The notes beneath the pieces are model-generated. The model did no database searches, was not told where the DNA came from, and saw only the letters and a program-made list of their open reading frames with translations. Below, in pieces: positions 1 to 9,025 of a stretch of DNA of 64,000 nt. The stretch is from Peloplasma aerotolerans (GTDB taxonomy: Bacteria > Bacillota_I > Bacilli_A > Acholeplasmatales > Acholeplasmataceae), in the NCBI RefSeq assembly GCF_030012175.1, contig NZ_JASCXW010000001.1, forward strand, positions 62,001 to 126,000. Reading direction: 5' to 3'. Numbering within the stretch: position 1 is the stretch's first letter; every line of letters starts with the position of its first letter. Both the position numbers and the translations under genes were made by a program.

Positions 1-32
1 GTCAAACGGTAGATCAGATATTGGCTCAGTAA
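1..32 (+). CDS. 3' end of an unidentified upstream gene (partial)
   Basis: The first 32 bases stay open in frame 3 and end with a TAA stop at 30-32. They encode a short tail reading QTVDQILAQ. A strong terminator follows directly and overlaps the stop, as expected for the end of a real gene. Too little is visible to name the product. Confidence 0.4.
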   Translation, partial: QTVDQILAQ

Positions 33-54
33 GCACTCTATGAGTGCTTTTTTT
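31..54 (+). terminator. Rho-independent terminator of the upstream gene
   Basis: AAGCACTC (31-38) pairs with GAGTGCTT (42-49) around a three-base loop and is followed by a run of T. It overlaps the stop of the partial gene at the left edge. Confidence 0.85.
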
Positions 55-74
55 ATTAAAGATGGTGTTAATGG

Positions 75-103
75 TTTAACATTTAAATATGTTTTGATAT
101 AAT
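75..103 (+). promoter_or_regulatory. Promoter for the metal-binding protein/rsmD pair
   Basis: TATAAT at 98-103 lies 17 bases after a weak -35-like TTTAAC at 75-80. It sits about 50 bases upstream of the first start codon, right after the preceding terminator. The -10 box is perfect; the -35 box is poor. Confidence 0.55.
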
Positions 104-153
104 AATGGTGCAGCCAGATTAGATAAATCTTTACCATTTAAGGAGGTTTACAT

Positions 154-345
154 ATGAAAGTAGAAGTTCCAGACATGACATGTAAACGTTGCGTGAAAAA
201 AATTGAAGAAGCTTTACTTGAAGAAGGATTGAAAGCAAAAGTCGAGTTGACTGATAAGAGTATTAGCTTTGAAGGAGAACACGAATTAGATCGTATTCGA
301 GACACTGTTGCTAAGGCTGGTTATTCAATTCGAGTATGCGTATAG
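154..345 (+). CDS. Small heavy-metal-associated (HMA) domain protein, CopZ-like
   Basis: A 63-residue protein that is one HMA (ferredoxin-like) domain. It carries the metal-binding loop DMTCKRC near residues 7-13, with the two cysteines spaced CxxC as in copper chaperones and the N-terminal domains of P-type ATPases. The fold length (about 65 residues) is complete. The start is fixed by an AAGGAGG box seven bases before ATG. It is the first gene of a two-gene unit and its last 10 bases overlap rsmD. No copper ATPase or CopY repressor lies nearby, so the metal and partner are unknown. HMA identity is firm; a copper-chaperone role is inference. Confidence 0.85.
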   Translation: MKVEVPDMTCKRCVKKIEEALLEEGLKAKVELTDKSISFEGEHELDRIRDTVAKAGYSIRVCV

Positions 346-869
346 TTGGTGGAAAACATCGCGGTAGAAATCTCTTAAGAGTAAACAAACCGACAACAAG
401 AGAAACTTCTGATTTTGTAAAAGAGTCTGTATTTGGAATATTAGGTGGTAGAACTCCTGGTATTGTTTTAGATTTGTTTGCTGGTGCAGGATCGTATGGG
501 CTAGAAGCAATTAGTCGAGGAGCAAGTTTATTATATGCAGTTGATAGTGATATTGCAGCGATTTTGACGGTTGTTGAAAATGCAAAAAACATGGGTGAAA
601 CCGATAAGTTAAAGGCACTACACCGTCCTTATGATCGTTTTTTAAATAAATTAAATAAAGATGTTCGATTTGATCTTGTCTTTTTAGATCCTCCCTATTT
701 CATGAATATATGTGAAGATATATTAATCAAGCTCTACGCTTTTTTAAGTCCATCGGCGAAAGTTGTCTGCGAGACCAATAAGTTTACTGAATTAGGCGAT
801 GTTGCTGGATACACGAAAATAAAAGAAAGAGTTTATGGGCGTAAAAAAATAACGATTTATCAAAAATAA
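336..869 (+). CDS. rsmD: 16S rRNA (guanine966-N2)-methyltransferase RsmD
   Basis: A 177-residue class I SAM-dependent methyltransferase matching the RsmD family in length. It methylates G966 of 16S rRNA in the small subunit. The N-terminus reads MRIVGGKHRGR, typical of RsmD. The SAM-binding motif I is VLDLFAGAGSYGLEA (about residues 45-59) and the catalytic motif IV is LDPPY (about residues 123-127). The ATG lies inside the end of the preceding gene in another frame, with no separate strong Shine-Dalgarno, so translation is probably coupled to it. coaD, the usual Bacillus neighbour, is absent here. Confidence 0.93.
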   Translation: MRIVGGKHRGRNLLRVNKPTTRETSDFVKESVFGILGGRTPGIVLDLFAGAGSYGLEAISRGASLLYAVDSDIAAILTVVENAKNMGETDKLKALHRPYDRFLNKLNKDVRFDLVFLDPPYFMNICEDILIKLYAFLSPSAKVVCETNKFTELGDVAGYTKIKERVYGRKKITIYQK

Positions 870-870
870 T

Positions 871-914
871 AAAAAAAGAGAAGTTTCATCAACGGATGGA
901 TTTTCTCTTTTTTC
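871..914. terminator. Bidirectional terminator between rsmD and the VanZ-like gene
   Basis: AAAAAAGAGAA (872-882) pairs with TTCTCTTTTT further right, flanked by A and T runs on both sides. It can end rsmD transcription on plus and the VanZ-like gene on minus. It overlaps the last codons of the latter. Confidence 0.7.
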
Positions 915-1341
915 TTTGTGCAAAATGTGCTGTTATCAATATTGAGAGGGTTGCTCCTAGCTGATCGATTAAAATATCAATGACTGAAAAGACACGGCCA
1001 TCTGAATAGATTTGGATACATTCATCGATAATCGCGGTCATGTAACAAATAACGATTGCTAATAAAACTGATATGCTTATCATTCGCTTAGGTGCATGAA
1101 ATGTTTTAAACCATAGAAACCCTAAGATAAAGAATTGCACAAAGTGTGCTAGTTTCCTAATAATCAGTGATAATAAGCTTAAATCAACTTGGATGCCAAA
1201 TACATTTAAAACACTCATTACATTAGAAACAATGAAACCACTTTGAGCTCCTGAGATGTCTGCTGGTAAAAATGAGTTGAACCAGATGATGACTGTGACT
1301 AAAATCGAGGTTAGCAAATAACCTTTATTGATATTTTTCAT
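889..1341 (-). CDS. VanZ-like family membrane protein
   Basis: A roughly 150-residue integral membrane protein with about four hydrophobic segments. VanZ-family hallmarks are visible: an early NSFLPADISG segment, the IRKLAHFVQFFILG helix with its conserved Lys-His, and DECIQIYSDGR followed by a final helix. VanZ-like proteins are linked to low-level teicoplanin resistance in some Firmicutes, but most have no proven role. A longer frame begins at 1365; I chose the ATG at 1341 because TAAGAGGAT lies just before it. It ends in TGA, supporting the standard genetic code. It is a single gene between terminators. Confidence 0.85.
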   Translation of the reverse strand: MKNINKGYLLTSILVTVIIWFNSFLPADISGAQSGFIVSNVMSVLNVFGIQVDLSLLSLIIRKLAHFVQFFILGFLWFKTFHAPKRMISISVLLAIVICYMTAIIDECIQIYSDGRVFSVIDILIDQLGATLSILITAHFAQRKKRKSIR

Positions 1342-1405
1342 AAGCATCCTCTTAAATAGAATCAAACTTCAGTTTTATTGTATCACCGATTGTTTGATGT
1401 GAATT

Positions 1406-1439
1406 AAAAAAAAGACAAAAACTGTTGTTTAAGTCTTTT
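1406..1439 (-). terminator. Terminator of the unknown membrane protein gene
   Basis: On minus, AAAAGAC (1433-1439) and GTCTTTT (1410-1416) form a stem, followed by a run of eight T (A at 1406-1413 on plus). It lies six bases past the stop of the gene ending at 1445. Confidence 0.7.
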
Positions 1440-1444
1440 GCTTA

Positions 1445-2284
1445 TTACTTAATCAATTTTTCTTTCAACTTAACTATATTTTGACTTTCATCTATTTTAA
1501 ACCATAATTTATTGTAGTGATATTTTTCTAAACTGTCTAGATATTTAGCATAACTGACAGGTTTTATTTTTGTTAATCGTTCATTTTCCATATTGACTTG
1601 ATCACCAGTAGCAATCCAATATAAATAGTGTTTTTCGATCTTTTTATTGTTATGAATTAAAACGACTTCACCAATTGGGTCAACGATATATATATCATTT
1701 TGAAAGAAGTCTTTGATTTCAAGACGGATTTTATCCTTGGGAATGTGATATTCATATGTCAATTCCTTTTTTCTACCGATAAAAAGAATCACATATTCAT
1801 TTTTGATTTTCTTGTTCTCGATTAATATAACGATACCTAATATAAACGCGACTCCTGAAACTGCCATTAAAACATATCGGATAGAATCTTGCATAAAATA
1901 ATACGATCCAATACCTATGAGAACTGAGCCTATTAGGATACCATAACTCATTAAATCATTTAATCTTTTGGTTTGAATATCACTTGAGAAGTTTTTAAGT
2001 TTTTTTCTAAACTTCAGTTTACCAAATTTAAAACCACCGGTAAACATCATAAACAAAACAAATGCGAAAATAACAGGTAAAACACGGCTCATAAAGTATA
2101 GCATGACAATGGTTGATTCATAACCAGCACGAAAAACATTCAGCCAATCAACAAATGATGAAACAAAAAAGACACCTAACATTATGATAGGTATTTTACG
2201 GTTTTTTCGTAGGATACTATATATGAAATAAGAAAGAATAAAATAACTTGCTAAACTCATGACAAAATTGATGAAATCTTGCAT
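1445..2284 (-). CDS. Conserved-looking membrane protein of unknown function
   Basis: A 279-residue protein I do not recognise. Three hydrophobic segments lie within the first 85 residues and two more around residues 110-155. A soluble, charged C-terminal half of about 120 residues then faces one side of the membrane and contains an aromatic-rich KHYLYWIATGD stretch. No catalytic motif is evident. The ATG is supported by AAGGGGTG 6-7 bases upstream. It is monocistronic with its own terminator. It could be a regulatory or scaffolding membrane protein, but nothing in the neighbourhood points to a job. Confidence 0.75.
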   Translation of the reverse strand: MQDFINFVMSLASYFILSYFIYSILRKNRKIPIIMLGVFFVSSFVDWLNVFRAGYESTIVMLYFMSRVLPVIFAFVLFMMFTGGFKFGKLKFRKKLKNFSSDIQTKRLNDLMSYGILIGSVLIGIGSYYFMQDSIRYVLMAVSGVAFILGIVILIENKKIKNEYVILFIGRKKELTYEYHIPKDKIRLEIKDFFQNDIYIVDPIGEVVLIHNNKKIEKHYLYWIATGDQVNMENERLTKIKPVSYAKYLDSLEKYHYNKLWFKIDESQNIVKLKEKLIK

Positions 2285-2363
2285 GTTTTCACCCCTTAAA
2301 ATGTGCTATTCTCCACAATTATAATGAAATTATGTGAATATGTCAAACTTGGCTCTTTAATAC

Positions 2364-2392
2364 TTGTATTTTAGAAGTTAATCAAGTAAAAT
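2364..2392 (+). promoter_or_regulatory. Promoter of the YneF-like gene
   Basis: TTGTAT (2364-2369), a 17-base spacer and TAAAAT (2387-2392). The -10 box lies immediately before the most upstream possible start codon (2393). Transcription would therefore begin after it, which supports the downstream start at 2420. Confidence 0.7.
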
Positions 2393-2419
2393 ATGGTTAG
2401 CAAGTTAGGAGTGATGCAT

Positions 2420-2638
2420 ATGATAGCATTATGGTTAGCAATCGTATTGATGGTCGTAACGTTATTGGTTGGAGGCGTTCTTGGGTTTTTCTTAGCACGT
2501 CGTTGGTTTAAAAAATATCTTGAAAAAAATCCACCAGTTAACGAATTAATGATTCGAGAAATGATGAGACAAATGGGTAGAACCCCATCAGAAAAACAAG
2601 TACGTCAAATCTTAGCTTCAATGAATCAATACAAATAA
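2420..2638 (+). CDS. YneF/UPF0154 family small membrane protein
   Basis: A 72-residue protein with one N-terminal transmembrane helix (residues 1-24, MIALWLAIVLMVVTLLVG) and a conserved basic/amphipathic tail containing NELMIREMMRQMGRTPSEK. This is the UPF0154 (YneF) pattern found across Firmicutes and mollicutes; its function is unknown. The frame extends back to 2393, but that start lies at the promoter -10 box. The ATG at 2420 has AGGAG eight bases upstream. It is monocistronic, bounded by its own promoter and terminator. Confidence 0.88.
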   Translation: MIALWLAIVLMVVTLLVGGVLGFFLARRWFKKYLEKNPPVNELMIREMMRQMGRTPSEKQVRQILASMNQYK

Positions 2639-2655
2639 TTTTATTTCATTAAAAT

Positions 2656-2680
2656 GACATATTTTAATATGTCTTTTTTT
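2656..2680 (+). terminator. Rho-independent terminator of the YneF-like gene
   Basis: GACATAT (2656-2662) pairs with ATATGTC (2667-2673) around a TTTA loop and is followed by seven T. It sits 18 bases past the stop. The next gene begins only 20 bases later, so that gene may depend on read-through. Confidence 0.85.
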
Positions 2681-2699
2681 CTAGAAGGAGATGCTAAAA

Positions 2700-3617
2700 A
2701 TGTTAGAAACAAAAGAGATACAAAGAATGTTAAATATGATCTATCATCATGGTAGACCATTAGAAGAAGCGCGTGTGAAACATCTTTTTTTTGATGGTTC
2801 TGCAGATGATGTCATCAAGGAACTATCGAGATTCCAAAATCCAGATGGGGGATTTGGACACGCATTAGAACCTGACTTATGGAATCCTAATTCAAGTCCT
2901 ATTCAGTGTTGGGCTGCAATTAATATTTTAAGAGAACTAAATTTTGATCGAAATGCACCTTTAGTCAATAAGCTTGTTGACTATTTAGAAAACACATTTG
3001 ATGAAAAAACATTAAGATGGCCTTTATTAATTCCCTCAAACGATGAGTATCCGCATGCACCATGGTGGTCATATCGCGAGATGGAGCCTCAATTTAACCC
3101 ATCAGCATCGATTGCAGGATTTTTGATTAGATATACCAATCCTTTAAATAAAGCGTTTAAATACGCAAATAAGGTTGCTAGAGGAGCAATTGATTATATA
3201 AACAATACAAAAGATGCAATAGAAGTTCATGAACTCAATTGCTTGGTTGAAATGATGAATGATGTCAGTGATTTATTTAAACATTATCAACCTTATATAG
3301 AAGCAAAACAGAACATGATATTGCATATTGAAAACACCATTGAAAAAGATCGATCAAAATGGTTTACTGAATATTCAGTTCGTCCTTCATTTTTGATTAA
3401 CTCTCATCCTTCTATTGGATCTGAATTGTTTTTTGATCTAGTCCTAGAAGAACTTGATTTAGCCGTACAAAACAGAAATGAAGATGGTTTATGGTCTATT
3501 ACATGGACTTGGGATGATTATCCTAGCATTTATAAAGAGGCTGCATTCATTTGGGAAGCCATTATCGCACTCGGTTACTTAAAAATGATGTATGAATTTG
3601 GCTATATAAAAAAATAA
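2700..3617 (+). CDS. Terpenoid-cyclase/prenyltransferase alpha-toroid fold protein, function unknown
   Basis: A 305-residue soluble protein. Near residues 45-60 it has a QNPDGGFGHALEPD stretch and further WxxD/aromatic-rich repeats such as WDDYPSIYKEAAFIWE. These resemble the QW-type repeats of the squalene-cyclase/prenyltransferase alpha-toroid fold. No DXDD or metal-binding catalytic motif is apparent, so enzymatic activity is not supported. Related stand-alone proteins occur as hypotheticals in Firmicutes. The start was moved from 2691 to the ATG at 2700 because AAGGAG abuts the former and lies nine bases before the latter. A bidirectional terminator follows. Confidence 0.7.
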   Translation: MLETKEIQRMLNMIYHHGRPLEEARVKHLFFDGSADDVIKELSRFQNPDGGFGHALEPDLWNPNSSPIQCWAAINILRELNFDRNAPLVNKLVDYLENTFDEKTLRWPLLIPSNDEYPHAPWWSYREMEPQFNPSASIAGFLIRYTNPLNKAFKYANKVARGAIDYINNTKDAIEVHELNCLVEMMNDVSDLFKHYQPYIEAKQNMILHIENTIEKDRSKWFTEYSVRPSFLINSHPSIGSELFFDLVLEELDLAVQNRNEDGLWSITWTWDDYPSIYKEAAFIWEAIIALGYLKMMYEFGYIKK

Positions 3618-3640
3618 AGTGCGAAATTCGCACTTTTTGT
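3616..3640. terminator. Bidirectional terminator between convergent genes
   Basis: AAAGTGCG (3616-3623) pairs with CGCACTTT (3629-3636), with A-rich sequence before and a T run after. It serves the toroid-fold gene on plus and plsY on minus, whose stop is at 3641. Confidence 0.85.
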
Positions 3641-4318
3641 TTACTCAGATTCTTTTGTTTTATTGTTTTTAGGAACAAATTTATATTCAGTACCTAATTG
3701 TAATCGTTTATAATTTGCTTTGTGTCTAATAAATATTAATGTTCCAAGCACAGCTACGACGCATAGATCCATAATCCTGGTCGCTAAGTTAAACTCATGA
3801 ACGTCTAAGAAGACACGAATAATGAAATAAATTAAAGCACTTGATGCAGCAATCGTTGATGATAAACTCACATAACGAGTTGTAAAGAAAACGATAAGGA
3901 AAATAACAATAACTGCAACAGCTAACCATGGTTCAATAGCAAATATCATACCAGCACTGGTTGCGACTGCTTTTCCACCTTTGAAATTGATATAAATTGG
4001 AAATACGTGTCCTAATACAGCTGCCATCCCGTAAATGCTTGAAATATTGATTTGATACTGACTGACTAAATATAAGCTTGTATCACCAATAAAGAAAACT
4101 AACATAATGACTAAAGCACCTTTTAGGGCATCAAAGATAAAGGCAAAGATGCCATATCTAAATCCTAGAACACGGATTGCATTGGTTGCTCCTGTGTTTT
4201 TTGAACCATAATGTCTAATATCTACGTTTTTAAATACTTTTCCAATTACAAGTCCACTTGGTATTGATCCTAGAAAATAGGACAACAACATCAGTAGACC
4301 AATCCATAAATATGTCAT
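3641..4318 (-). CDS. plsY: Acyl-phosphate:glycerol-3-phosphate acyltransferase PlsY
   Basis: A 225-residue polytopic membrane enzyme that transfers an acyl group from acyl-phosphate to glycerol-3-phosphate, the first step of phospholipid synthesis. The three PlsY signature loops are present in order: GSIPSG (near residue 18), GSKNTGATN (near residue 38) and LGHVFPIYINFKGGKAVATSAG-like sequence (near residue 105). Five or more hydrophobic segments fit the family. The C-terminus is about 20 residues longer and more charged than usual. The ATG at 4342 abuts a TATAAT -10 box, so the in-frame ATG at 4318 preceded by GGGGTG is preferred. Confidence 0.93.
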   Translation of the reverse strand: MTYLWIGLLMLLSYFLGSIPSGLVIGKVFKNVDIRHYGSKNTGATNAIRVLGFRYGIFAFIFDALKGALVIMLVFFIGDTSLYLVSQYQINISSIYGMAAVLGHVFPIYINFKGGKAVATSAGMIFAIEPWLAVAVIVIFLIVFFTTRYVSLSSTIAASSALIYFIIRVFLDVHEFNLATRIMDLCVVAVLGTLIFIRHKANYKRLQLGTEYKFVPKNNKTKESE

Positions 4319-4340
4319 ATAAGCACCCCACTCTTTAATC

Positions 4341-4346
4341 ATTATA
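4341..4346 (-). promoter_or_regulatory. -10 box for plsY
   Basis: TATAAT on minus just upstream of the chosen plsY start. No convincing -35 box is present at 16-18 bases. Confidence 0.45.
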
Positions 4347-4405
4347 TCATGAGTGCTTTAAGATTAAAATGAAAAAACAAAACAAAATTAAAACATAATC
4401 AAAGA

Positions 4406-4434
4406 TTGTAGTTGACTATATTTTTTGGTATAAT
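4406..4434 (+). promoter_or_regulatory. Promoter of the parE-parC operon
   Basis: TTGTAG (4406-4411), a 17-base spacer and a perfect TATAAT (4429-4434), 28 bases upstream of the GTG start of parE. Confidence 0.7.
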
Positions 4435-4462
4435 AGAGACATAAAATGAAGATGGTGATGAC

Positions 4463-6427
4463 GTGAATAAAACAAACAAAATTTATGATGAAAAATCGAT
4501 TCAGATACTTGAAGGGTTAGAAGCTGTACGCAAAAGACCTGGGATGTATATCGGATCGACAGATGCAAAGGGATTGCACCATCTCGTATGGGAAATCGTC
4601 GATAATGCAATTGATGAGTCCTTATCGGGATATGGAACTGAAATCACTTTGACAATTAAAGCTGATAATAGCATTGAGGTTTCTGATAATGGTCGAGGTA
4701 TGCCGTATAAAATGCATACGTCAGGCAGACCTACAACAGAAATCATTTTTACTGTTTTACATGCTGGTGGGAAGTTTTCTGATGCAAGTGGTTATAAGGT
4801 ATCTGGTGGACTTCATGGTGTTGGTGGTTCAGTTGTTAATGCATTGTCACAGTTTTTAGAAGTTACGATTTATCGTGACAATGGCATTTGGCATCAACGC
4901 TTTTCTGAAGGTGGATCAAAGATAAGTCCTTTAGTACGCATAGGCGATACTAAAAAATCTGGAACAACCGTTTGGTTTAAACCAGATCCTAAAATATTTT
5001 CAACAACACTTTTTATTTATGATTTGATTAAAGAAAGGCTAAGAGAGGCTGCATTTTTAATTAAAGGGTTGAAAATCAATTTAATTGATCAAAGAAAGCC
5101 TCAAAGAGAGTCTTTTAAATATGATGATGGTATTAAAGCTTATATCGAATTGCTAAATAAAGATAAAAAAGCAATTAATGAAACGTGTTTGATTTCTTCT
5201 ATCTACAATATTCCAGATAAGAAAAAGAAAACAATAGATATTGAAATCGCCTTACAGTTTACGGATGGTTATCAAGAAAATATCTTATCTTTCGTTAATA
5301 ATGTTCGTACCAAAGATGGCGGGACACATGAAATAGGCTTTAAATCAGCACTAACAAGGTCATTAAATGATTATGCAAGAAAATATGCCATTTTAAAAGA
5401 TAAAGATAGCAATTTAGATGGTTCTGATATTCGTGAGGGGTTAACAGCTGTTATATCGCTTAGAATGCCTGAAGATGTCTTAGAGTTTGAAGGACAAACC
5501 AAAGGTAAACTTGGAACACCTGAAGCAAGAAACGCAACCGATACAGTTGTTTATGAAAAAATGACAACGTATATGGAAGAAAACAAAACAGTTGCTAGTC
5601 AAATTATCAATAGAGCTTTATCAGCACAACGTGCTAGAGAAGCTGCAAGAAAAGCAAGAGATGAAGCAAGAAATGGAAAGTCTAAACAGAAAAAAGAAGT
5701 TTCCTTAAGTGGTAAATTGACGCCTGCTCAAGGTAAAGATAAGAGTTTAAACGAATTATTCTTAGTCGAAGGGGATTCAGCTGGAGGTTCAGCTAAACAA
5801 GGTAGAAACCGTCGTTTTCAAGCAATCCTTCCACTGCGTGGTAAAGTCATTAACTCTGAAAGAAGCAGTCTAGATACTATTTTGAAAAACGAAGAAATTT
5901 CAACGATTATTCATACAATAGGTGCTGATTTTGGTGCTGACTTTGACTTAAAGAAATGTAATTATAATAAAGTTATTATTATGACGGATGCAGATACCGA
6001 TGGTGCTCACATTCAAATATTACTATTAACTTTCTTTTTCAGATATATGCGTCCATTAATTGAAGATGGAAGGTTATATTTAGCACAACCACCTTTATAT
6101 AAATTAACGAGAAAAAAAGGTAAAAAAGAAGAAATTTATTATGCATGGAGCGATGAAGAGTTAAAAGCATTATTAGATGGAAATCCATATAACCTTCAAC
6201 GCTACAAAGGTTTAGGCGAAATGAATGCTATCCAACTTTGGGAAACAACAATGAATCCTGAATCACGTTCTTTAATTCAAGTAAAGATTGATGATTTAAG
6301 CGCATCTGATAAACGTATCTCTATTTTAATGGGAGATGATGTTTTACCACGACGTGCTTGGATTGAAGACAATGTAGATTTTGAAATCAGCGATGATTTC
6401 GACTTGCAAAATGGGGGATTAGAATAA
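4463..6427 (+). CDS. parE: DNA topoisomerase IV subunit B (ParE)
   Basis: A 654-residue GHKL ATPase subunit of a type IIA topoisomerase that separates replicated chromosomes. The ATP-binding motifs are EIVDNAIDE and DNGRGMP (residues 45-80) and [15 protein letters not shown] (near 113-127). The TOPRIM domain has [19 protein letters not shown] (near 432-450) and the acidic [10 protein letters not shown] (near 511-520), followed by the C-terminal RYKGLGEMN region. The start is GTG with a weak GGTGAT element. It overlaps parC by one base (TAATG). ParE rather than GyrB is inferred from the adjacent parC-like partner and general similarity, since gyrBA usually sits near dnaA. Confidence 0.93.
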   Translation: MNKTNKIYDEKSIQILEGLEAVRKRPGMYIGSTDAKGLHHLVWEIVDNAIDESLSGYGTEITLTIKADNSIEVSDNGRGMPYKMHTSGRPTTEIIFTVLHAGGKFSDASGYKVSGGLHGVGGSVVNALSQFLEVTIYRDNGIWHQRFSEGGSKISPLVRIGDTKKSGTTVWFKPDPKIFSTTLFIYDLIKERLREAAFLIKGLKINLIDQRKPQRESFKYDDGIKAYIELLNKDKKAINETCLISSIYNIPDKKKKTIDIEIALQFTDGYQENILSFVNNVRTKDGGTHEIGFKSALTRSLNDYARKYAILKDKDSNLDGSDIREGLTAVISLRMPEDVLEFEGQTKGKLGTPEARNATDTVVYEKMTTYMEENKTVASQIINRALSAQRAREAARKARDEARNGKSKQKKEVSLSGKLTPAQGKDKSLNELFLVEGDSAGGSAKQGRNRRFQAILPLRGKVINSERSSLDTILKNEEISTIIHTIGADFGADFDLKKCNYNKVIIMTDADTDGAHIQILLLTFFFRYMRPLIEDGRLYLAQPPLYKLTRKKGKKEEIYYAWSDEELKALLDGNPYNLQRYKGLGEMNAIQLWETTMNPESRSLIQVKIDDLSASDKRISILMGDDVLPRRAWIEDNVDFEISDDFDLQNGGLE

Positions 6428-9015
6428 TGTCAGTCATTGATCGCATCGACAAATATGTTGAAAAAGTAATTGAATCTACCCTTGAAGATATTGTTTCTGA
6501 GCGTTTTGCAAGATATTCGAAATATATTATTCAAGATCGCGCACTCCCAGATGCTAGAGATGGGCTAAAGCCTGTTCAGCGTCGTATTTTGTATGCCATG
6601 CAACAAATGGGAATGCTTCACAATAAACCTTATAAAAAATCAGCAAGAATTGCTGGAGAAGTTATGGGTAAATATCACCCACATGGTGACTCATCGATTT
6701 ATGAAGCGATGGTACGTTTAAGTCAAGACTTTAAGATGAGAGTTCCTTTAATCGATATGCATGGTAACAATGGGTCTATCGATGGTGACTCAGCAGCTGC
6801 AATGCGTTATACAGAAGCAAGACTTTCAAGAGCTTCTGAAGCCTTATTAGGCGATATTGATAAAAGAACTGTACCTTTCGTTCCTAACTTTGATGATGAA
6901 GAATTAGAACCTACGGTATTACCAGCAAAATTTCCTAATTTATTAGTTAATGGAGCAACCGGTATTAGTGCAGGTTACGCGACTAAAATACCTCCTCATA
7001 ATTTAAGAGAAGTCGTTGAAGCTACGATTGCTTATTTAGATAATGAAAACATAACGATTGAAGAAATTACTAAAATGATTAAGGGTCCTGATTTTCCTAC
7101 AGGTGGTATTGTCCAAGGACAATCTGGTATTTTATCAGCCTTAGATAAGGGATCTGGAAAAGTTGTGATCCGTGCGAAGACAGAAATTGAAGAGATTTCT
7201 AAAAGCCAAGATCGAATTATTGTTACTGAAATACCTTATGAAGTGAATAAAGCAGATTTAGTTAGATCAATTGATGTGCTTCGTATTGATAAAAAAATAG
7301 ATGATATTTTAGAAATAAGAGATGAATCTGATCAGCAAGGCTTAAGAATTGCCATTGATTTAAAAAAAGGTGCAGATGCACAGTTTATTTTAAACTATTT
7401 GTTTAAATCATCAGATTTACAAGTCGCTTATAATTACAATATGGTAGCAATCCTTAATCATCGACCTGTATTAGTCGGTGTTTTACCAATCCTTAAAGCA
7501 TATGTTGATCATCAAAAAGATGTCATAACAAACCGTTCAAATTATGAGCTTGCTAAAGCGAATAAACGTCAACATATCGTTTTAGGTTTAATTAAAATGG
7601 TTTCAGTTGTTGAAGACATTATAAAAATTATTAGAAAATCACAAAACAAGCAAAACGCAAAAGAAAACATTATGGAAGCATTCGGTTTTACTGAAGTTCA
7701 AGCTGAAGCGATTGTTACATTACAACTTTATCGTTTATCAAATACTGATATTTTAGCACTGCAACAAGAAAGCGATAATTTACTTGCTTTTATTAAAGAA
7801 TTAGAACACATCTTATCAAGTGAACAAGCATTAAGACGCGTTATTAAGCGTGAATTAGTTGAAATCGTGAATTTACTTGGTGAAGATCGCAGATCTGAAA
7901 TTGAAGCTGAAATTGATGTGATTAAGATTGATCAAAAAGAGTTAATTAGTGAAGAAAGAGTTATGATAGGTATTACCAAAGAAGGTTATATCAAGCGTGC
8001 TAGTACAAGAAGTCATCAGGCTTCACTAACCATAGGATTAAAAGCACAGGATGCTTTAATCTTTGAAAAAGAATTAAATACTCTTGATACATTATTAATC
8101 TTTACCAATCTAGGTAATTACATCTATTTACCAGTCTTTAAGATTGATGAGCAAAAATGGAAAGATTTAGGTATTTATATCAATAACATTACACCGATCG
8201 AAAAGAATGAAAAAATTATAAAAGTTATCGCGGTTTCTAACTTTAAAACTGATGAAACGATTCTTTTAGCAACGCTTCATGGGATGATGAAACAAGCAAA
8301 ACTTCAAGACTTTGAAGTCACAAGATATAGTAAACCTATTAAAGCGATGAAACTATCTGATGATGATCAGTTAATCCATGTTGATATGCATGAAAAACCA
8401 AACATCTTGTCTTTATCTAAAAAAGGTTATGCTCTACGATTTAGAACTGATGATTTGCCTTTATACGGCTTACAAGCAGGTGGTGTAAAGAGTATGTCTT
8501 TATCAGAAGGAGATCAAGTTGCAGCAGCACTTTACGTGAATACATCCGATGATTTTGTTATATTAACTTCAAGAGGTCACGTGATTAAAGATGTTGTTGA
8601 AGAATTACCAATTTATAACCGTAATAGACGTGGTATCTTAGTCATCGATCATCAAAAAACAAATCCACACTATGCTGTTTCTGGAGCGAGACTATCCAAA
8701 CAGCAACAAAAAGAAAATGTTGATGTTAGAATCGTTACAGAAAACGGATCACTCATGCTTACTGTAAGTGATTTAAAGTATTCTGGAAATAAGTTCGGTA
8801 AAAAACTGTTTGATGAAGAAGCATTAGGCAAAGGCTTTATTATTGAAGTATTTGATGCAAAAGATGATGATATTGAGCTAAAAGTAACAAAGTTACCACC
8901 AAAAAAAACACCTAACCCTATAGAAACCATTGATCTTAAAGAAGAGATTGTTACTGTAGATGATAAGAAGATTCATTTGAATAGACTTGATTTATTCGAT
9001 GAAGATGATGAATAA
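6427..9015 (+). CDS. parC: DNA topoisomerase IV subunit A (ParC)
   Basis: An 862-residue breakage-reunion subunit. The active-site region [15 protein letters not shown] contains the catalytic tyrosine (near residue 122), preceded by the quinolone-resistance region [18 protein letters not shown] long coiled-coil tower and C-terminal beta-pinwheel repeats follow. No intact GyrA-box (QRRGGKG) is visible in the pinwheel, where sequences such as QAGGVKS and NRNRRGIL occur; this supports ParC over GyrA. The start codon overlaps the parE stop by one base, so the subunits are translationally coupled. It is somewhat longer than typical ParC, with an acidic C-terminus ending DEDDE. Confidence 0.92.
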   Translation: MSVIDRIDKYVEKVIESTLEDIVSERFARYSKYIIQDRALPDARDGLKPVQRRILYAMQQMGMLHNKPYKKSARIAGEVMGKYHPHGDSSIYEAMVRLSQDFKMRVPLIDMHGNNGSIDGDSAAAMRYTEARLSRASEALLGDIDKRTVPFVPNFDDEELEPTVLPAKFPNLLVNGATGISAGYATKIPPHNLREVVEATIAYLDNENITIEEITKMIKGPDFPTGGIVQGQSGILSALDKGSGKVVIRAKTEIEEISKSQDRIIVTEIPYEVNKADLVRSIDVLRIDKKIDDILEIRDESDQQGLRIAIDLKKGADAQFILNYLFKSSDLQVAYNYNMVAILNHRPVLVGVLPILKAYVDHQKDVITNRSNYELAKANKRQHIVLGLIKMVSVVEDIIKIIRKSQNKQNAKENIMEAFGFTEVQAEAIVTLQLYRLSNTDILALQQESDNLLAFIKELEHILSSEQALRRVIKRELVEIVNLLGEDRRSEIEAEIDVIKIDQKELISEERVMIGITKEGYIKRASTRSHQASLTIGLKAQDALIFEKELNTLDTLLIFTNLGNYIYLPVFKIDEQKWKDLGIYINNITPIEKNEKIIKVIAVSNFKTDETILLATLHGMMKQAKLQDFEVTRYSKPIKAMKLSDDDQLIHVDMHEKPNILSLSKKGYALRFRTDDLPLYGLQAGGVKSMSLSEGDQVAAALYVNTSDDFVILTSRGHVIKDVVEELPIYNRNRRGILVIDHQKTNPHYAVSGARLSKQQQKENVDVRIVTENGSLMLTVSDLKYSGNKFGKKLFDEEALGKGFIIEVFDAKDDDIELKVTKLPPKKTPNPIETIDLKEEIVTVDDKKIHLNRLDLFDEDDE

Positions 9016-9025
9016 GGAGTAAACG

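Noticed and set aside
311-592. 93-codon open frame on minus across rsmD
   Set aside because: It is the antisense shadow of a clear methyltransferase gene, with no ribosome-binding site or recognisable product.
4463-9015. Calling the topoisomerase pair GyrB-GyrA
   Set aside because: No GyrA-box is visible in the A subunit, and a downstream kinase/Fic-like run rather than a dnaA or recF context favours ParE-ParC. The gyrase call remains a minor alternative.
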